In this document: one piece after another, positions 35,273 through 51,451 of the stretch
Layout of the letters: every line of letters begins with the position of its first letter
Position numbering within the stretch: the first letter of the stretch is position 1
Assembly (NCBI GenBank): GCA_023078555.1
Contig: CM041200.1
Span: forward strand, 9,075,528 to 9,139,527
From: Ulva prolifera
Taxonomy: Eukaryota > Chlorophyta > Ulvophyceae > Ulvales > Ulvaceae
Direction: 5' to 3'
Length of the DNA stretch: 64,000 bases
Made by a program: the position numbers and the translations under genes
Notes under the pieces: generated by a model
The model's input: the letters and a program-made list of their open reading frames with translations, nothing else
Databases searched by the model: none
Told to the model about the DNA's origin: nothing

Positions 35273-37095
35273 ATGCAGCAAGCGGTCGCACTGCATCGTC
35301 TCCCCGATCTCTCAGACTCAGTCCTTCTCCATATTTTAGGCTATACTGCAGTTCCAGATCAAGCAGCCTTGGCGTGCACCTGCGTCCGCTTCTATCAGCT
35401 AATCCATCACGAAAAGCACACCAGCGCCAACGTCCTCAGACGCTGCTTTCCAGTCAGGGACGCGGCCTCAGTCAACGCAGAGAGTCTCAAAGATGTGTTC
35501 TTCGGGGATATACTGCGCGTAGCGTCGTCTCCCATGACTCGATTTGCGTCAGACAGCATCACTCTGAGGAAGGTTGTGGACTCGCATGACTTCCGAGCCG
35601 TGTATCAGCCCTGCGGACCTGCACAGAGGCTGACAGCATATCTCTACGGCAGCCTCAGGGCAGATCCCGCGTCATGTCTCCCGTTCCCCTTGGAGGGGAG
35701 GCACTGGGTCAACTACCCATGGCTGTGCTGGCCTGATCAGCAGGGCCCACGGACGGCGCCTGGTGCTGCCCCCGACGGCAAGCGATACAGGTGCTTTTGT
35801 CTTCGATTTGAGCTGAGCTGTGAAGAGCAGGTCGGGCAAGCAGTGGCCATGCTCTGGCCTGTTGGGCACACCTAATGGCAGCTGCACGTGAGAGCTCTGC
35901 CGTGTCGACACGTGCACTGCTCGAGTCATCTGCAGCTCTGAACTGCTTGCAGACAGCTTCACGGTCAACTGCATCTCAAACTAAGGCAGCCCTGTGTGTT
36001 CTGAATTCCCATAGTCCCACTTCCAGCAGGGCACAGCCTCCTGCTACGGCCATGCAGCCAGGCTGACGCACTGCAGCAAGCACGCACCAGTTCTTATGTC
36101 TACACATACAGCGGCTGAATGTATACAGCAGGTATGGTTTTGTAGCGGTCGTCAGCAGCCATAGCGCACTGCACTTCAGCTCCAAGACGCCGACGTTCGA
36201 AGCACTGTACCTCAACCCAAACCACTTCTCTTCAGCACTGGGAAGACTAATGATAGGTCTCAGAGCATAACAGCTCATTGTACAAGGCATCTAGCCTGCC
36301 CCCATCCCAGATGCCTCGCCTGCATGGCAGAAATGTTGCGTTTGCTGCATTTGTCCGCATCATATGAATGCACTGGTACAGCAGTGTAGGGTCGTCGGGC
36401 CCGATCATATGGAACGATTCCAAATATTCAGCCCTAATTTCTGGGTGGCCGCCCTGGAAATGCTTCACCGCGACCCAATACTGTGGTACAGTGTACCCAT
36501 AAATGATAGTCCCATCCCTTCCCTGTGCACCCTCCCGTCACTGCTAGGTTCCTACCCAGCCAATTCACCAGCGCGTCCGCCACAGACAACTCACAAGGCC
36601 ACACGGAAGATATGGAACAGATGGCACTGCAGCTCAGAGCACTCAGCTTTGCTCCACCTCGATGTTCAACAGTTTCTCACCCCCTATCTTGAGGTACTAA
36701 TTACACCCACAATCGACCAATGTAATGCACGTTCCGGATCTGCAGGTCTCCAGCGCATGCATGCGCAGCACCCGAAGGCACCAATGCGGCCGGCGCCGCC
36801 CCGCCGCAGCCCGCCCCCGCACCCCCTGCACCCGCGGGCCCCGGCCCGGTCCCCACTCCGCCCCCGACGGCTCGGAGCAGCCCGCAGGAGATCGCCGCAG
36901 CCGGCGCGTTCGCCCCCGCGACCATCCTGCAGCCACTGATCTGCCAGCGCACACCCCAGGGCCTGCTGCTGCGCTTCCAGCTGCCCCCCGGCTGCGCCTC
37001 GGCGCCGCTGGAGCACCCCTGGCACTTCACTGTGGAGGCACTGCCCAAGGCGACTGCATCCAGCTCCGCCGGCGTGGCTACAGGTACCACTCCCT

Positions 37096-37134
<39 letters not shown>

Positions 37135-40100
37135 CCCCCCTCCGCCGGGAGGAGGCCCCAATGCCTTGCAGTACCGTCGCACACCTCTTGATCACTATGT
37201 TCTGTAGATCTTCCCAGGACCCCCACGAGATGGCAGAGCATACTGTAACTCTGAGGAATGGTGGTTCGTAAACGTCAGGGTGCAGCAAGAAATAGCCTAT
37301 GTAGTAGCTCCCCCCTCCGCCCGCAAGGGTGCATGCCCGAGTCGAGAGCGCGAGCGCCAGCGCCTGGTCTCAGATTATGCAATCCCGCCTCAATCCTCAC
37401 GTCATTTGTTCAAAAGTTCGGGCTGCAACGCAGGGTGAAACATGCGGTGCAGGTGGGAAGGCGCAGGGGGAGCGGCAGGCGGTGCACATCATGACGCAGC
37501 CGCTCTGCATGCTGCCCGCGTCCGCTTTCCAGCGTATGATGCATGAGTTCCGCACGGGCCTCTCCATCCACAAGACCTCCGCCGCAGGTATGAACGTCCC
37601 CCCCCTTCATTTCCCTCCCCCATTCATGCACCCCCCCGGCTTGCCGGCCGCATGGTGCACAATTCCCCTGGGGGGTGCGGCGGCGACCCTGCGGCAGTCA
37701 CTTGGCCAGTCGGGCGGCGTGGGGTTGGCCGACTCAACCCAGGTGCATCGATGAATTTGTGGGCACGGGTGCGCGTGGGCTGGGGTGTGTATGTTTCTGT
37801 GCCACGCTGTGTGGCTGTGCTGGGTGTGCTGGGCTGCGTGGTGGTCTGCATGACTGGCTGTCGGGCGGCCCAGACAGGGGGCCTCGGGCGGCGCCTCGTC
37901 GAGTGCGGCTCCGTCGTGCGGGGACAAGCATTGTGGTGTGGGTGCTGTGTGGGTGTGGGTGTGTAGCGGTCTGACGTTCTTTATGCAACGTCGTTTTCTG
38001 GGCGCGTGCTGAGTCATGTGTGTGTGTGTGTGTTGTGTGGATGTCTGGGTTTGTACTTGATCTGCTTGCTGCCCGCCCCGCCACAATCATGTGGCCTTGT
38101 GACACTGTGTGGTTGCGTGTGAAGGTGTTTGTTTGTGTGCGTTGGTGTGCATGCGCTCGTTTCTGCTGGTGCTGGCAGTGGCCTAGGTGCGCTGTGCTAC
38201 TGCCCTTGCATGTGTTTGACTTCGCTATGCTGCCCGCCTTGTTGGCTTTGTCCTTGTATCAAGATTTGTCTGAAGCTGCTTCGTCCAATATCTCGACTGA
38301 GATCATCCCTGTGCAAGCCCGCACAAGATTCCTGAATTGCTTTATGCATGTGTTGGGCTATGTGAATGATGAGTCAGTGAGCTGAGCTGCCTGGTCCTCC
38401 TGTTGTGCAGGCGCTGATGAGCAGGTCTTCGTTGACTTTTTCATCCACTACCAGCACCTCCATGCATGCGTGCAGCCCCCCGACCACCTCTACGCGGCCG
38501 GCATCACCCGCACCTGGGCGGGCGCCCGCTACATGCATCACACCTCCCGCGCGCCACAGCCGTCGACACCCGTACCCACCGCCGCCCCGGCCCCCCAACA
38601 CACCTCCGGTGGCGCCGACGGCAGCAGCAGCGCAGTGGCCGCCGATGATGGCTCCGGCAGCATGTGTGGAGTCGACGCGGGCACGAACGTGGGCGGCAGC
38701 CCAGATAGCGGCGCGCGCTCACTACATGCATCCGACAACGTCTACATTGTCGAGAACAATGCGTTCGAGGACTTCATACTACCGAATCATGCATCACAGC
38801 CTCTAGACGGAAGTCTTGATGGGGCTGAGGACGGCGCCGAGGAGGCCACCCCATGCAGCGAATGTGTATCATCGCAGTCCTGCTCCACCCGCGACACCCC
38901 CGTGGACACAGACGCGGAGCTGGTACGCTCCTCATCGGGTTTGGCTGCGCAGTGCGATGAGACCGGCAAGGTTGACCTTCAGAATGCTGACACGCCGCCG
39001 GAGGGGGCGGCTGCGGCAAGGGAGGAGGGCAGCGGTGAGATACGCACAAACTCGGAAACGCACAAACTCAAACGCTGTCCAGAGAGCAGTCACAGCGCGC
39101 AGCAGGCCCAGCACGGTGGGCCAGAGAGCAGTCACAGCGCGCAGCAGGCCCAGCACGGCGGGCCAGAGAGCAGTCACAGCGCGCAGCAGGCCCAGCACGG
39201 TGGGCCAGACCCGGATCACGGGCCTCAGGGGACAGGGAACCCTGCAGAGGGCTGCATCCCTCGGCAAGACAGAGTGGGGCAGGATCGAGCCGGGGGGGCG
39301 GATGCATGTGGTCCGAACCATCCGGCGCCGCCCCGCATGGGGCTGGGGCGGCCGTGGCTGCCGCGGCACGGTCCGGACGGACAGCCGGTAGGAGTATGTG
39401 GGCCTGCCGGGCGAGCGCCACGGCTGACGACCGAGGCGGCATGGCGCCGGGCGGAGAGCACAGCCCAGCACGAGGACCGGGAGCAGCGCATGGCGCGGCT
39501 GAGTGCGATGAGCGGCGCTCAGCAGAGCCGCGCGATGGCGGCGTACCTGCGGCATCAGATGTGGCTTGGGTGCTACCTCGAGCCCCCGATGATCGGGGGG
39601 GACATGTTTGTCGCGCTGACGCTGTACCGGCTGCCAATCCGCGACGGGGAGGCGGCCGTGGGGCCGGTCGTGACGGCGCCGACCCTCGCCGGCGCGATGC
39701 TGATGGCGGAGGGGGGCCTCGTGTTTGACCTCGTGCGCGGGAGCAGCTGGATGGGGGAGATCGGCGTCGCTGGGCTGATTGAGCGGGGGCGGCTACAGGC
39801 GGACGCGCCGTCGCCGCTGAGCGCGGAGGCGCAGGCGGCGCCGCGCCGCGACGCGGAGGCGGCCGGCGGCGCGGCGGGCCAGTGGGTGAACCTGCGGGAC
39901 TGGTGGGCTGCGGTGTCGGAGACGTTTGATGGCTCGCTGGACTCGGTCGCGGCTGACGTAGTGCTAGTGCACCGCTCGGGGAGGACTGTGCTCGGCCGGG
40001 TGGCTGGTGAGCTGTGGCGCGGCGGCCGTGCGCCCCCCCCCCCCCCCCAGATGTGATGTCACTCATGCATGCCTACCATGCATGTGCCCCCTTGCGTGCT

Positions 40101-40782
40101 CTTCGAGTGTGATGGCGGAGCGTGTGCGTGTTCACAGCGCTCCCGCAGTGCGCCTTGTGCATGCAGAAACACATTTGCACGACACGACTCCGCGTTCATT
40201 CCGCCCGGCTTCAGCGCCCTGTTTGGTCGGCACGACCGCCGATAGAAATATGCATCTATGCACTCCTGCGCCACCCGTGGCAACGCGCTCAGTCGCATGT
40301 GTCTTTGGCCAACCTCGGTTGGCGTGAGTCCATTGTAGTGATTCTGTGAACTGGGCATTGCAATACATGCCCTGGGGCGTCTGCCTGCTCTGCACCACTC
40401 ATTCCTCTGTCTCCGTTCTGTTTTTCTTTTTCCCGTACTTTTCAGACCGGTCGCGTCCATTACTCCGTCACCGCGGCTCCTCGCGCTGCTTCCCACATCC
40501 CGTGTACACTGAGATAGCAGATGCGGTCAGCTTCACTTGTCTGAAAGATCTGCTCTGGGCATAGTCTGTCATGTATCCCTTCTGCTGCAACACATGGGCC
40601 GCATGCGTGCAGATAACGAGGACCTGAGCTACGCCGAGGTCTCGGTGCCGTTCATATTTGACGACCAGGTCGTATACGGTGCGATCCACCTCGGCGGCCT
40701 ACCCCGCTTCAACATCCACCCCCGCGTCAACTCGCTCACCCTCATGCTCGGCAACTACAGCGCCGACCGCCTCCAGCTGTAG
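35273..40782 (+). CDS. F-box protein, six exons
   Basis: Exons by phase: 35273-35790, 36746-37083, 37218-37328, 37453-37587, 38411-40006 and 40613-40782. They total 2868 nt, 955 aa. Every junction restores a codon (AG+G Arg, G+GA Gly, G+GT Gly, G+GC Gly, G+AT Asp). The first 50 residues hold an F-box: LPDLSDSVLLHILGYTAV then ALACTCVRFYQLIHHE. F-box proteins bind Skp1 in SCF ubiquitin ligases. The rest is unrecognised: a Pro/Ala-rich linker, LLLRFQLPPGCASAPLEHPW, EEWWFVNVRVQQEIAYVV, a low-complexity Ser/Gly/Asp part with three PESSHSAQQAQHGG repeats, and a C-terminal QWVNLRDWWAAVSETFDG and VPFIFDDQVVYGAIHLGG. Intron 1 carries a MITE. An alternative is that exon 1 is a separate short gene reading on to a stop at 35875. 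Confidence 0.68.
36382..36483 (+). mobile_element. Full-length 102-bp hAT-like MITE in intron 1 of the F-box gene
   Basis: Starts CAGTGTAGGGTCGTCGGGCC and ends CGACCCAATACTG. It is flanked by a perfect 8-bp duplication TGGTACAG (36374-36381 and 36484-36491). Confidence 0.9.
37099..37132. repeat. Poly-C tract in an intron
   Basis: About 34 C residues in intron 2 of the F-box gene. Similar C runs occur at 40034-40048, 58491-58511 and 59287-59313. Lengths may be unreliable in assembly. Confidence 0.85.
39079..39204 (+). repeat. 42-bp coding tandem repeat, three copies
   Basis: Encodes PESSHSAQQAQHGG three times in exon 5 of the F-box gene. The repeat is in frame and the copies differ by synonymous changes only (GGTGGG versus GGCGGG). 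Confidence 0.95.
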
Positions 40783-41903
40783 CTCCCAGCTGCAGCAGCG
40801 GCGGCTCTGTGGCGGCTGTGAGCTGTAGCTGCCAGCTGTAGATGTGAGCTGTAAGCTGTATCTGTGAGCTGTAGCTGTGGCTGAGAGCTGTAGCTGTGAG
40901 CCCTAGCTGCGAGCTGTAGCTGTCGCTGTCTCAGCTGTGGCGTCTCGTGCTGTGCGGCTGTGGCTACAGGTGTGGATGCGTTTGAGAGCGAACAGAGATT
41001 GTGACACATGCCGGGTGCCAAATGTAATCGTGATTACGTGATGTTTCGTGCACGGTCCTGCGCTCGTGGGTTTATGTAGTCACTGGCTGTCGTTGCAGAG
41101 ACGGAGATGGTCCCGGTCATGGCAGCGGGAGCTGCTCACCTGCATGCAGCAACCGCGACTTGTACACGCACTTGCGGAGTATTCCTGCATACGTTATGCA
41201 GCATACCTGGCTCATGCCACTGGCTGTGCTGGATTATGCCATGAGAAACTTGCTCAGAAAGAGCAGCGGCATGCATTACAAGGACAAAGGCAGCACCGCA
41301 GGTGCTGCGCGGGAACACTCAGCAGAACCATTTCACACCGCAGCCGCTGCTTTGAAACCAATTCCAGTGCACCTTTCGGGGACCTGGCAGAGCGTGTCGG
41401 ACGGCGCGGACGATAACCCGAGAAGCATTCATCGCATTCTCTGCAGTTTTGTAGTGCTCGGGGGCACGTCGCCAAAGGCGCACATGACAGGGTCCCACCT
41501 CGCGACAACACCTGCAGCGATGGAGTGAAAAGTAGCAGGCACTCGCTTGCTGATGTGCCAGTCTGGGCTGTGCTTTACATGGGCAGTTGGATCATACGGT
41601 CATCAACATGTGCAGCTCGTGGTCAGAGCCCGTGATTGCCGTCTGCATTTACACATCCACACTGGCCGATTTTGCCACAAGGGCTGCAATTTGTACAAAA
41701 CGGTAACGTGGGAACAACCCTGATATCACCGGCGTCATAGGTATGGGTCTGCATTCGGCGCCTGGGTGCGACATAGCATGCATGGTCACCGGCATGCTCC
41801 ACACAAGATACTGTCGTGATGTAAGCATAAACTGATCGTGTCCTTGGCCTGCACACTTGTCCTTGGCTGGAGGATTTGATGGCATTGCAAACATTGTAGT
41901 GTC
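40783..41903. other. Convergent intergenic region with AGCTGTAGCTG repeats
   Basis: Positions about 40785-40935 are degenerate repeats of AGCTGTAGCTGTGAGCTGTA directly after the stop of the F-box gene. Near 41275 is a short piece of the dispersed repeat (ACAAGGACAAAGGCAGCACC). No exon is supported in 40960-41900. The genes on either side converge here. Confidence 0.6.
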
Positions 41904-45184
<3,281 letters not shown>

Positions 45185-45215
45185 ACTGCCGACAACGCAC
45201 TTAGGCTGCCGGTAT

Positions 45216-45405
45216 GTGAGAAGATGAGCAGCAGCAGAACCCGATCAGCGTGTCGTCGAAGGTGCCATCAGCAACACGGATCCAGTTCACCGTGCACGAG
45301 TGCCAGCTCCTACTCCTCGGAGACTCTGATATTTTCAGGCCAGCGGGTCTTGCTGAGCGATTCAAGGATGGTTGAGCGAGTGCCGCAGTGGGTTCATCTG
45401 GATGC
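45216..45405 (+). pseudogene. Possible relic of a family-1 exon 2
   Basis: Starting from GGTATGTGAGAAGATGAGCA the frame reads VCEKMSSS, like the VCEKMGDS opening of exon 2 in D-F. About 190 bp later the same frame gives MVERVPQWVHLD, weakly like ILARFPLWLQH. The interior does not align well. It is head to head with gene G, about 30 bp from its start. The resemblance may be partly chance. Confidence 0.3.
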
Positions 45406-47982
45406 GGCATGTGGATGCAATGTGCGCATCACATATAACCTGTCTAGCACACTTGCACATCAATTTACGCGCTGTGAAGACTTTGAGGGTTTTCAAGAAC
45501 GGTGTTATCAACGCCGTACATATGACGAAGGGCCAGTGGTCACTTGTAATGATGTATGATTCATACAGTATGAGTGATGTATCAGATCATACGCGGTCGA
45601 GCGGGCGCGGAGCAAAGTGATCGCAAGAGCTCGTCACCCCAAACCCTTGTGAGGTTCAGGCAGACTTGGATAGCGGGCATTTGGTCAACCTCAATGAGGC
45701 ATATATACTATTTGCTAGCCTGTGTACGACACCTGCACAGTGTGTAGTGCTCAACTCCACTGTCCACCTACTCACACCTAACAGAGGCTCGATGCCACCG
45801 AGTCGCTGCCACCGACCGATGGCCTCTGGCCCTCGGGCGCCCAGGATGACTGCGATGGCACGTGCGGGGGCAGTGCACTCCCCATGGGGACGGCCTGGAC
45901 ACCGCATTGTCCCTGGTGCGATGCAGCACGGTCCTGCTGGGCTGCGTGGCGGTCTGCCAGGCTGGCGGGGTGCGCTGTGGGTCTGGGGGTGGGATGGGGT
46001 GGGGTTTGGGGCTGGGGAGGCCGCCGGCAGTCGGGCGGCTCGGACAGGTGGCCTCGGGCGGCGCCTAGTCGGGCGCGGCTCTGTCGTGCGAGGACAGGCG
46101 TTGCGGTGTGGGGTGCTGTGTGAGTGTGTGTTACAGGGACAAAGCCGGGGGGGGCGGCAGCAGCGCCAGGACAACGAGGAAGCACATGAACAACCCAAGG
46201 CACGCGCGCATCCGACCGAACTCGGGGCCAAGTCACAGCAAGCACCTGCATACAGCACCCCGCCTCAGGCTGACAGGAACCCACTGGACACACACCCACA
46301 CACCCCTACACCACACCCACGCACCCGTCCCCGGTCAACCCCCCAACACACGCACCCCCGCGCCAGCATGCAACACGACTCCGCTGCCCGTGCGGCCGCG
46401 GCGGCCCAAGCCGGCAGCCCGGCCGGCGCCGGCCCCGTGCGGAAACCACCGTGGCCCCCAAGCCCCCCTACCCCAACCCAATCCCCGACCGCCGCCGTCT
46501 CCCGCTGTACCCGAGCAGGCCAGCCCCGAGCGGCGGTGGAACACGCACGCTCCCGACGTCATCCGCCGTCATCCGCCGACCCGCTCAGGACAGAGCACGC
46601 CCAAGGCGCAGTGTATCCGGGGGCCGGGCCACGCGGAAGATGCGGCGCGCGCCGTCCAACAGTGGGGCGGTGTCTGTCTGTGTGGGTGCGTGTGTGGGTA
46701 TGGGTGTGGGTGTAGAGCCTGGTTCTGAGGTTCTGGGTGCGCCGTCGATTTCTGGGCGCGTCGTGAGTTCTGTGTGTGTTGCGTCGGTGTCTGGGTTTGT
46801 GCTTGCTCTGCTTGCTTCCTTCGCGGTGCTGCCCGCCTTGTCACATTTATCCTTGGAACACACCAGAGGCTCCCATCCCGTTATTTGGCTGACGAGAGCA
46901 TTATCTCTCTGCAATCTCCAGTCGTGTTCGTGGATCGAGCCACACCCACACACCCACGCAACCAGCAACACGCAGCAGATACCAACACACGCATGCAACC
47001 GCACACGTCAGTACCTGCCCGGGCCGCAGCCATACACACACATGCCCCCACCCCACACCCTGCGTTTCTTGTGCTCTCCCTTTTGGTCCTGGCGGTGCTA
47101 CCGGCCCCTCCGGCTGTTTCCTTTGTAACACACATGCCCCCACCCCACACCCACATTCACACCCACATGCCCACCCCCACTTGTACCCTGTCCCCCAGCC
47201 CAGCCCCAGAGCCCCGAAAGCACACGCAGCCCAGGCTGCACAGCCAAACACATAGAGTCAACCCCCCGTCAGCGGCAACAGCCCAGACCTGTCGCCGCTT
47301 CGGCACTACACTGCATGTGGACCACTGCCAGTCCAAGAGCTGCTTGCTGTTTATTCTCAGTGCCATCTGTCACGCCGCAGTCCCCCTTGTTACACACAAT
47401 CTCTAGACATCCACAACTGCCACTTGACTGCTTGAACAACCACCTGTTGTGGCCACAGGGCACCTCCAAATCGGAATCTGACCACGGACTTGCACGCATA
47501 ATCGGCATGCGTATCAACGTAGATAGTGTGAGCATGCTTAGACCATCGCACATGCAAGAGGCCCGCATACACAGAGTCTATACGGAATCGATAGATACAA
47601 TCTTACGATGGACCACTACACTAGCAACGGTGACCGTCGCCAGCATGCATGCAAGGCTCCAGTAGGAACCAGCTCGTCTCCTCGTGCGCAGCGCGGTGGC
47701 CTGCAGCGCCGCCAGCTCTACTGCCAGTATACCAGAAGATTGCGCTGCGAATGAAAGTGTTAGTACTAGCTATCATGCATGGCGGTGCACACCAACGCCC
47801 GACAAGCCACTTTGTGGACTGGCGGCAGCCTGGTCCCCGACACAGATCACGGACCGGTGACTCGGCTCACTGAAATGCTTCACTACTTTCCCGCCGGATG
47901 TCCCCCTGCTGCCCACCATACGCAACAACGCAGTGTCGGGGTCGGTCAAGCACCGTAGCATACACAGCAGCTGCATGCTCAG
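45406..47982. other. Gene-free repeat-rich stretch
   Basis: Positions about 45830-47130 are several GT/CA-rich dispersed repeats with ends GTTACAGGGACAAAGCCGGG (46129), TTATCCTTGGAACACACC (about 46848) and CTTTGTAACACAC (about 47130). The long frame at 45666-46715 has no domain and sits in this repeat. I see no exon in 47140-47980. Confidence 0.5.
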
Positions 47983-50900
47983 CTAGGCCGTGGCTGCGGG
48001 CAGAGCTACACTGACTACTCCCGCTCCCGCTGCCGACCTTGCAACCGAGACCACACAATTGTTCGGCTTGAATGCCAGCCCAGCGGGGTGCTGCGGGCAG
48101 CCAGCAGTGTTGCATTTATAGCACGGCACTCCGTCAACACGTACGTATGAGAGCTTTGGCAGGCCCCGCAGCGCCGGAGCATCGGCAAAGCTCTCTCCGA
48201 TCAGCTCATTCCATCGCCACACGAACAGGCCCTTCAGCTTATGCATCTGTGAGATGGCGCCAAAGAGTGTGCGCCTTGAGTCGGGCGTGTGCTGATCGTC
48301 CAGGCGGCGGCCGCGGCCGCATGGGAGGTGTGTGTGTTCGTGTCGGCTGGATGCGTCGATGATGTCGAGCGCGAGGTGGGTCAGGGAGGCGGAGAATGAA
48401 GCGAGGGCGATGGCCAGCGAGCTCATGTCAGCAGCCAACACGGGAACCCCCGCGAGATGCAGGAGCTGGAGGTGGGGCAGGTGTGCTGCCGCTTGCTGCA
48501 GCCCGGCGATGGCTGCAGTGCTCGCGTAGCGGGTTTTATCGGGAGCCGCAGTCTCTAGTTCCGCAGATATCTGCGGCTCGGCGTGTCCGTAATCCGCACC
48601 CCTGCATGCAACGACATGCTCCTCAAAACCCACAAATATGTACGTGTACATGTGAGGATAGGTCAGGGCCTACAAGAAAATCTGAGGAAGCCTTTGCTGA
48701 TGAAACGGGCTTCCGTACAGACCACTGGTGAAACTACCCATGGCAATCCCCAAGTAGCCCAAACAGCTCCTTCAGAGCAGATGGCAATGCCGATGCCTCA
48801 ATCATGGAGTGACATGCATGCTTCATTGCATCCTTGCAGGGTGTGATAATGGGGATGGAGGGCATTTTACTACAGTAGTATGCCTAGGCCGCACGTCCAT
48901 AGCAGGCGGTCCTTGCATCTGCATGGTGCACGTGACACCGAGTGGGGCCTCCTAGCAGAGCCATAACTTGTGTGCGTATATCGAAATTTTCATACACAGG
49001 GGGTCGCCAAACACATCAGCCTGCTTTAGCTCAGCAGTACACATACTGCGTACATGCAGACTTATTTCATGTTTCATGCCTGGAGTCTCGACACCCGGCA
49101 ATCCAACCAGAGCCTACGCACCTACACATCTGACTGCTGCATGCGATCTTCACGATGACCTTCGTCGACCTGCACACAGATGCAGCGTAGCCGCCCTCGT
49201 GACCGCGGTTTTGGCAAATGCGGTGAGGCACCCACTTTGCAGGGAACCCGGGCAGGTCCTCTGCAGAGTAGCGGGGCAGGGCAACCTTCAGGCCGACGAG
49301 TGATGGCACGGCGGAGAGGCATCCCACAAGGGACTGCCAATGCCGGAGCGCCCAAGCGTCGCCCGGCTGAGACAGGTCGAGCATGGTCATGCATTCCGCA
49401 CGCAGCCACTTGGCCTGCAGCGGAGGTGGCAGCTGCACGACATCCGGCAGCTTGAACAGCGGTAGTTGATGCCCAGGTTCTGCTGCAGCACAGAGCGAGG
49501 AGTCTGGCAATTCCTCCATGACCTGCATGCATGCAGCGCTTAGTGTCACTTGGAGGTTCCGTGGCTAGTGGCGTGCTCCATTATCACTGTTATTGATATA
49601 CTGGGGAAAATGCTGTGCGTTGCCATCAGTGACGGACCGACGATTGCGTCGCGAGCATCGCAGACGTGGCCAGTGCTAGGCCGGGCAACATTGAGCAGCT
49701 GGTTTGGGTGCGAGTCGTGCGGCGGAATTGTTGTGTCTAATTGGTGCCTGGGTTCCGTGTGGCAGTCCAGTGACATGACCGCTACACCACTGCATTTGCC
49801 ACACCTGCCCTGTGCATGCATGTGCAGCAGCTGGTGCTGTCATGCATGCGTACTTCACAAGGCCTGCACCTGTAGACACTTTGAGGGTGGCACACAAGCA
49901 GACTGTGGCAGCTAAGCGGGTCGTCCATGCACGAAGGGTCAGCACAAACTTGGCCATGGCGATCTGATCTGATCCGAGGCTGTGGATTCCGGATTCGCCC
50001 ACAACAAGTGAGCAATGACTAGTTGACATATGGCACAGCATCGCCAGAAGGGCCCAGGACGGGATCAGAGGTGTCAGCCAGTTGCCGACGTCCCCGCGGC
50101 CACGTGATCATGCATGTAGCCATACGTAAAGGTGCACACTCTAAGAAACACAAGGACACACGCAGAGGGATAGGTAGCACCCCGGACACGCAGCGCAGCA
50201 CAGCGCAGCACAGCGTCGATCATCCGGCCCGATGATATAGAACAAATTTCGAATATGTGGGACTACAATCTGTATGGCAGCCATGAAACATGCCGCAAGG
50301 CGACCCTACGCTGCACAGCAGAAGCACAGCAGCGCTATCCGCTGGTGCCTGAGGTCATCAGCATCCTGGTATGCATTCTCCAGTGGTACATGGCATACTG
50401 TGACCGCTGTCTGGTACATGCAGTGTGCTGGTCACCATCGGGTACACGCGGTATGCTGGCCCCCGGGCTCACCACCTCTCCGGCATGTACACCGGCCATA
50501 CGCATGCACTTCAAGTTGCGCAGCGCGCTAAGGTCTGCTGTGTATTCTTGGCATTGATCACGCTGGTGTGGCGATATGGGGCCGGACCTTGCAGAGGGAG
50601 ATGTAGGCCAAGCAGTCAGCGGGGGCTGGCGCACTGGCAGCCTGCGCGGCGTTCAGCGTCACCCAACGCTCTCTTAGCCACTGCTGAATGGAGGTGCAAA
50701 CGCCGTCACATCCGAGAAAGGTTGCCATCTGCAGCCCGTACCGAAAATCACTGCCGGCCAAAGCCTCTGCAGGTCAGAGTGTGGCCGCAGGAGCAGTGAC
50801 AAGAGCTGAAGCTGTGCAGGAAGGTGTTCCACGCAGCGTGTGACACCTTCAGAGAGCTGAGCTGGAAGCATGTGGCTTGGGGGTGCAGCAAGTGTCCGAA

Positions 50901-51451
50901 GAGCGTTGCTGTGGCACCTGACGCCACACGGAAGTCCCGCACCAGGCTTCACAGATAGCATTTGAAAGAATGTCACTGCAAATGCTTGACCATTGGGGAC
51001 GATGATCGCTTTCATTTGAATAACACCGCACCTCGATCGCATTCGCCAGAGCGGGGCGGTCGTTAGGATCCAGGAACAGCGCATCGCCGTCCCAGTTGCG
51101 CACAGTGAGGACCTTCAGCACTATAAGAACTGACCATAGGTCACCTGGGAGGTCGATGTGTGTGCTCGCTGCTTCGACGGGCACACGATCGCTACTCTCT
51201 GCGCTGAGCTTAGCTTTCCGGGACTGCGAGCTGGCTGGGCAGTCTCGGAGCACAGGCACTCGTTCATATATATCCTGAGGGATGAACAGGGCGAAGTACT
51301 CGGTGTTTGCCTCGAGGTCCATGACGACACGAACGCCCGGGATGTGTCCTGGGCCAACGCGATCGTAGCGGCTCTGGCTGCGCTTGCGGCGCTTTTCGAC
51401 GTCCCTCAAGCCTACCTCGGAGATGTTTTTGATCAAAGAGTGGCGTTTCAT
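47983..51451 (-). CDS. Gene H: Skp1/BTB-like plus LRR protein, second copy
   Basis: Exons 51451-51032, 50728-50588, 49522-49170 and 48601-47983 (minus) total 1533 nt, 510 aa, with the same phases as gene G. The start MKRHSLIKN parallels MQRHGFHKS. Exon 1 has RYDRVGPGHIPGVRVVM, IPQDIYERVPVLRDCP, IDLPGDLWSVLIVLKVL and ends ALANAIE. Exon 2 reads MATFLGCDG to YISLCK. Exon 3 has PPPLQAKWLRAECMTMLDLS and VPSLVGLKVALPRY. Its terminal motif is ICQNRGHEGGYAASVC, so two of the four cysteines of the CxxC...CxxC motif of G are missing. Exon 4 is LRR-like (LPHLQLLHLAGVPV, SLTHLALDI, MHKLKGLFVW, LPKLSYVRVDGVPC) and keeps CYKCNTAGCPQHPAGLAF. No disabling lesion is seen. Confidence 0.74.

Noticed and set aside
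45666..46728. 349-codon and 206-codon frames
   Set aside because: They lie in GT/CA-rich dispersed repeats, are proline and arginine rich through composition, and have no domain or splice support.
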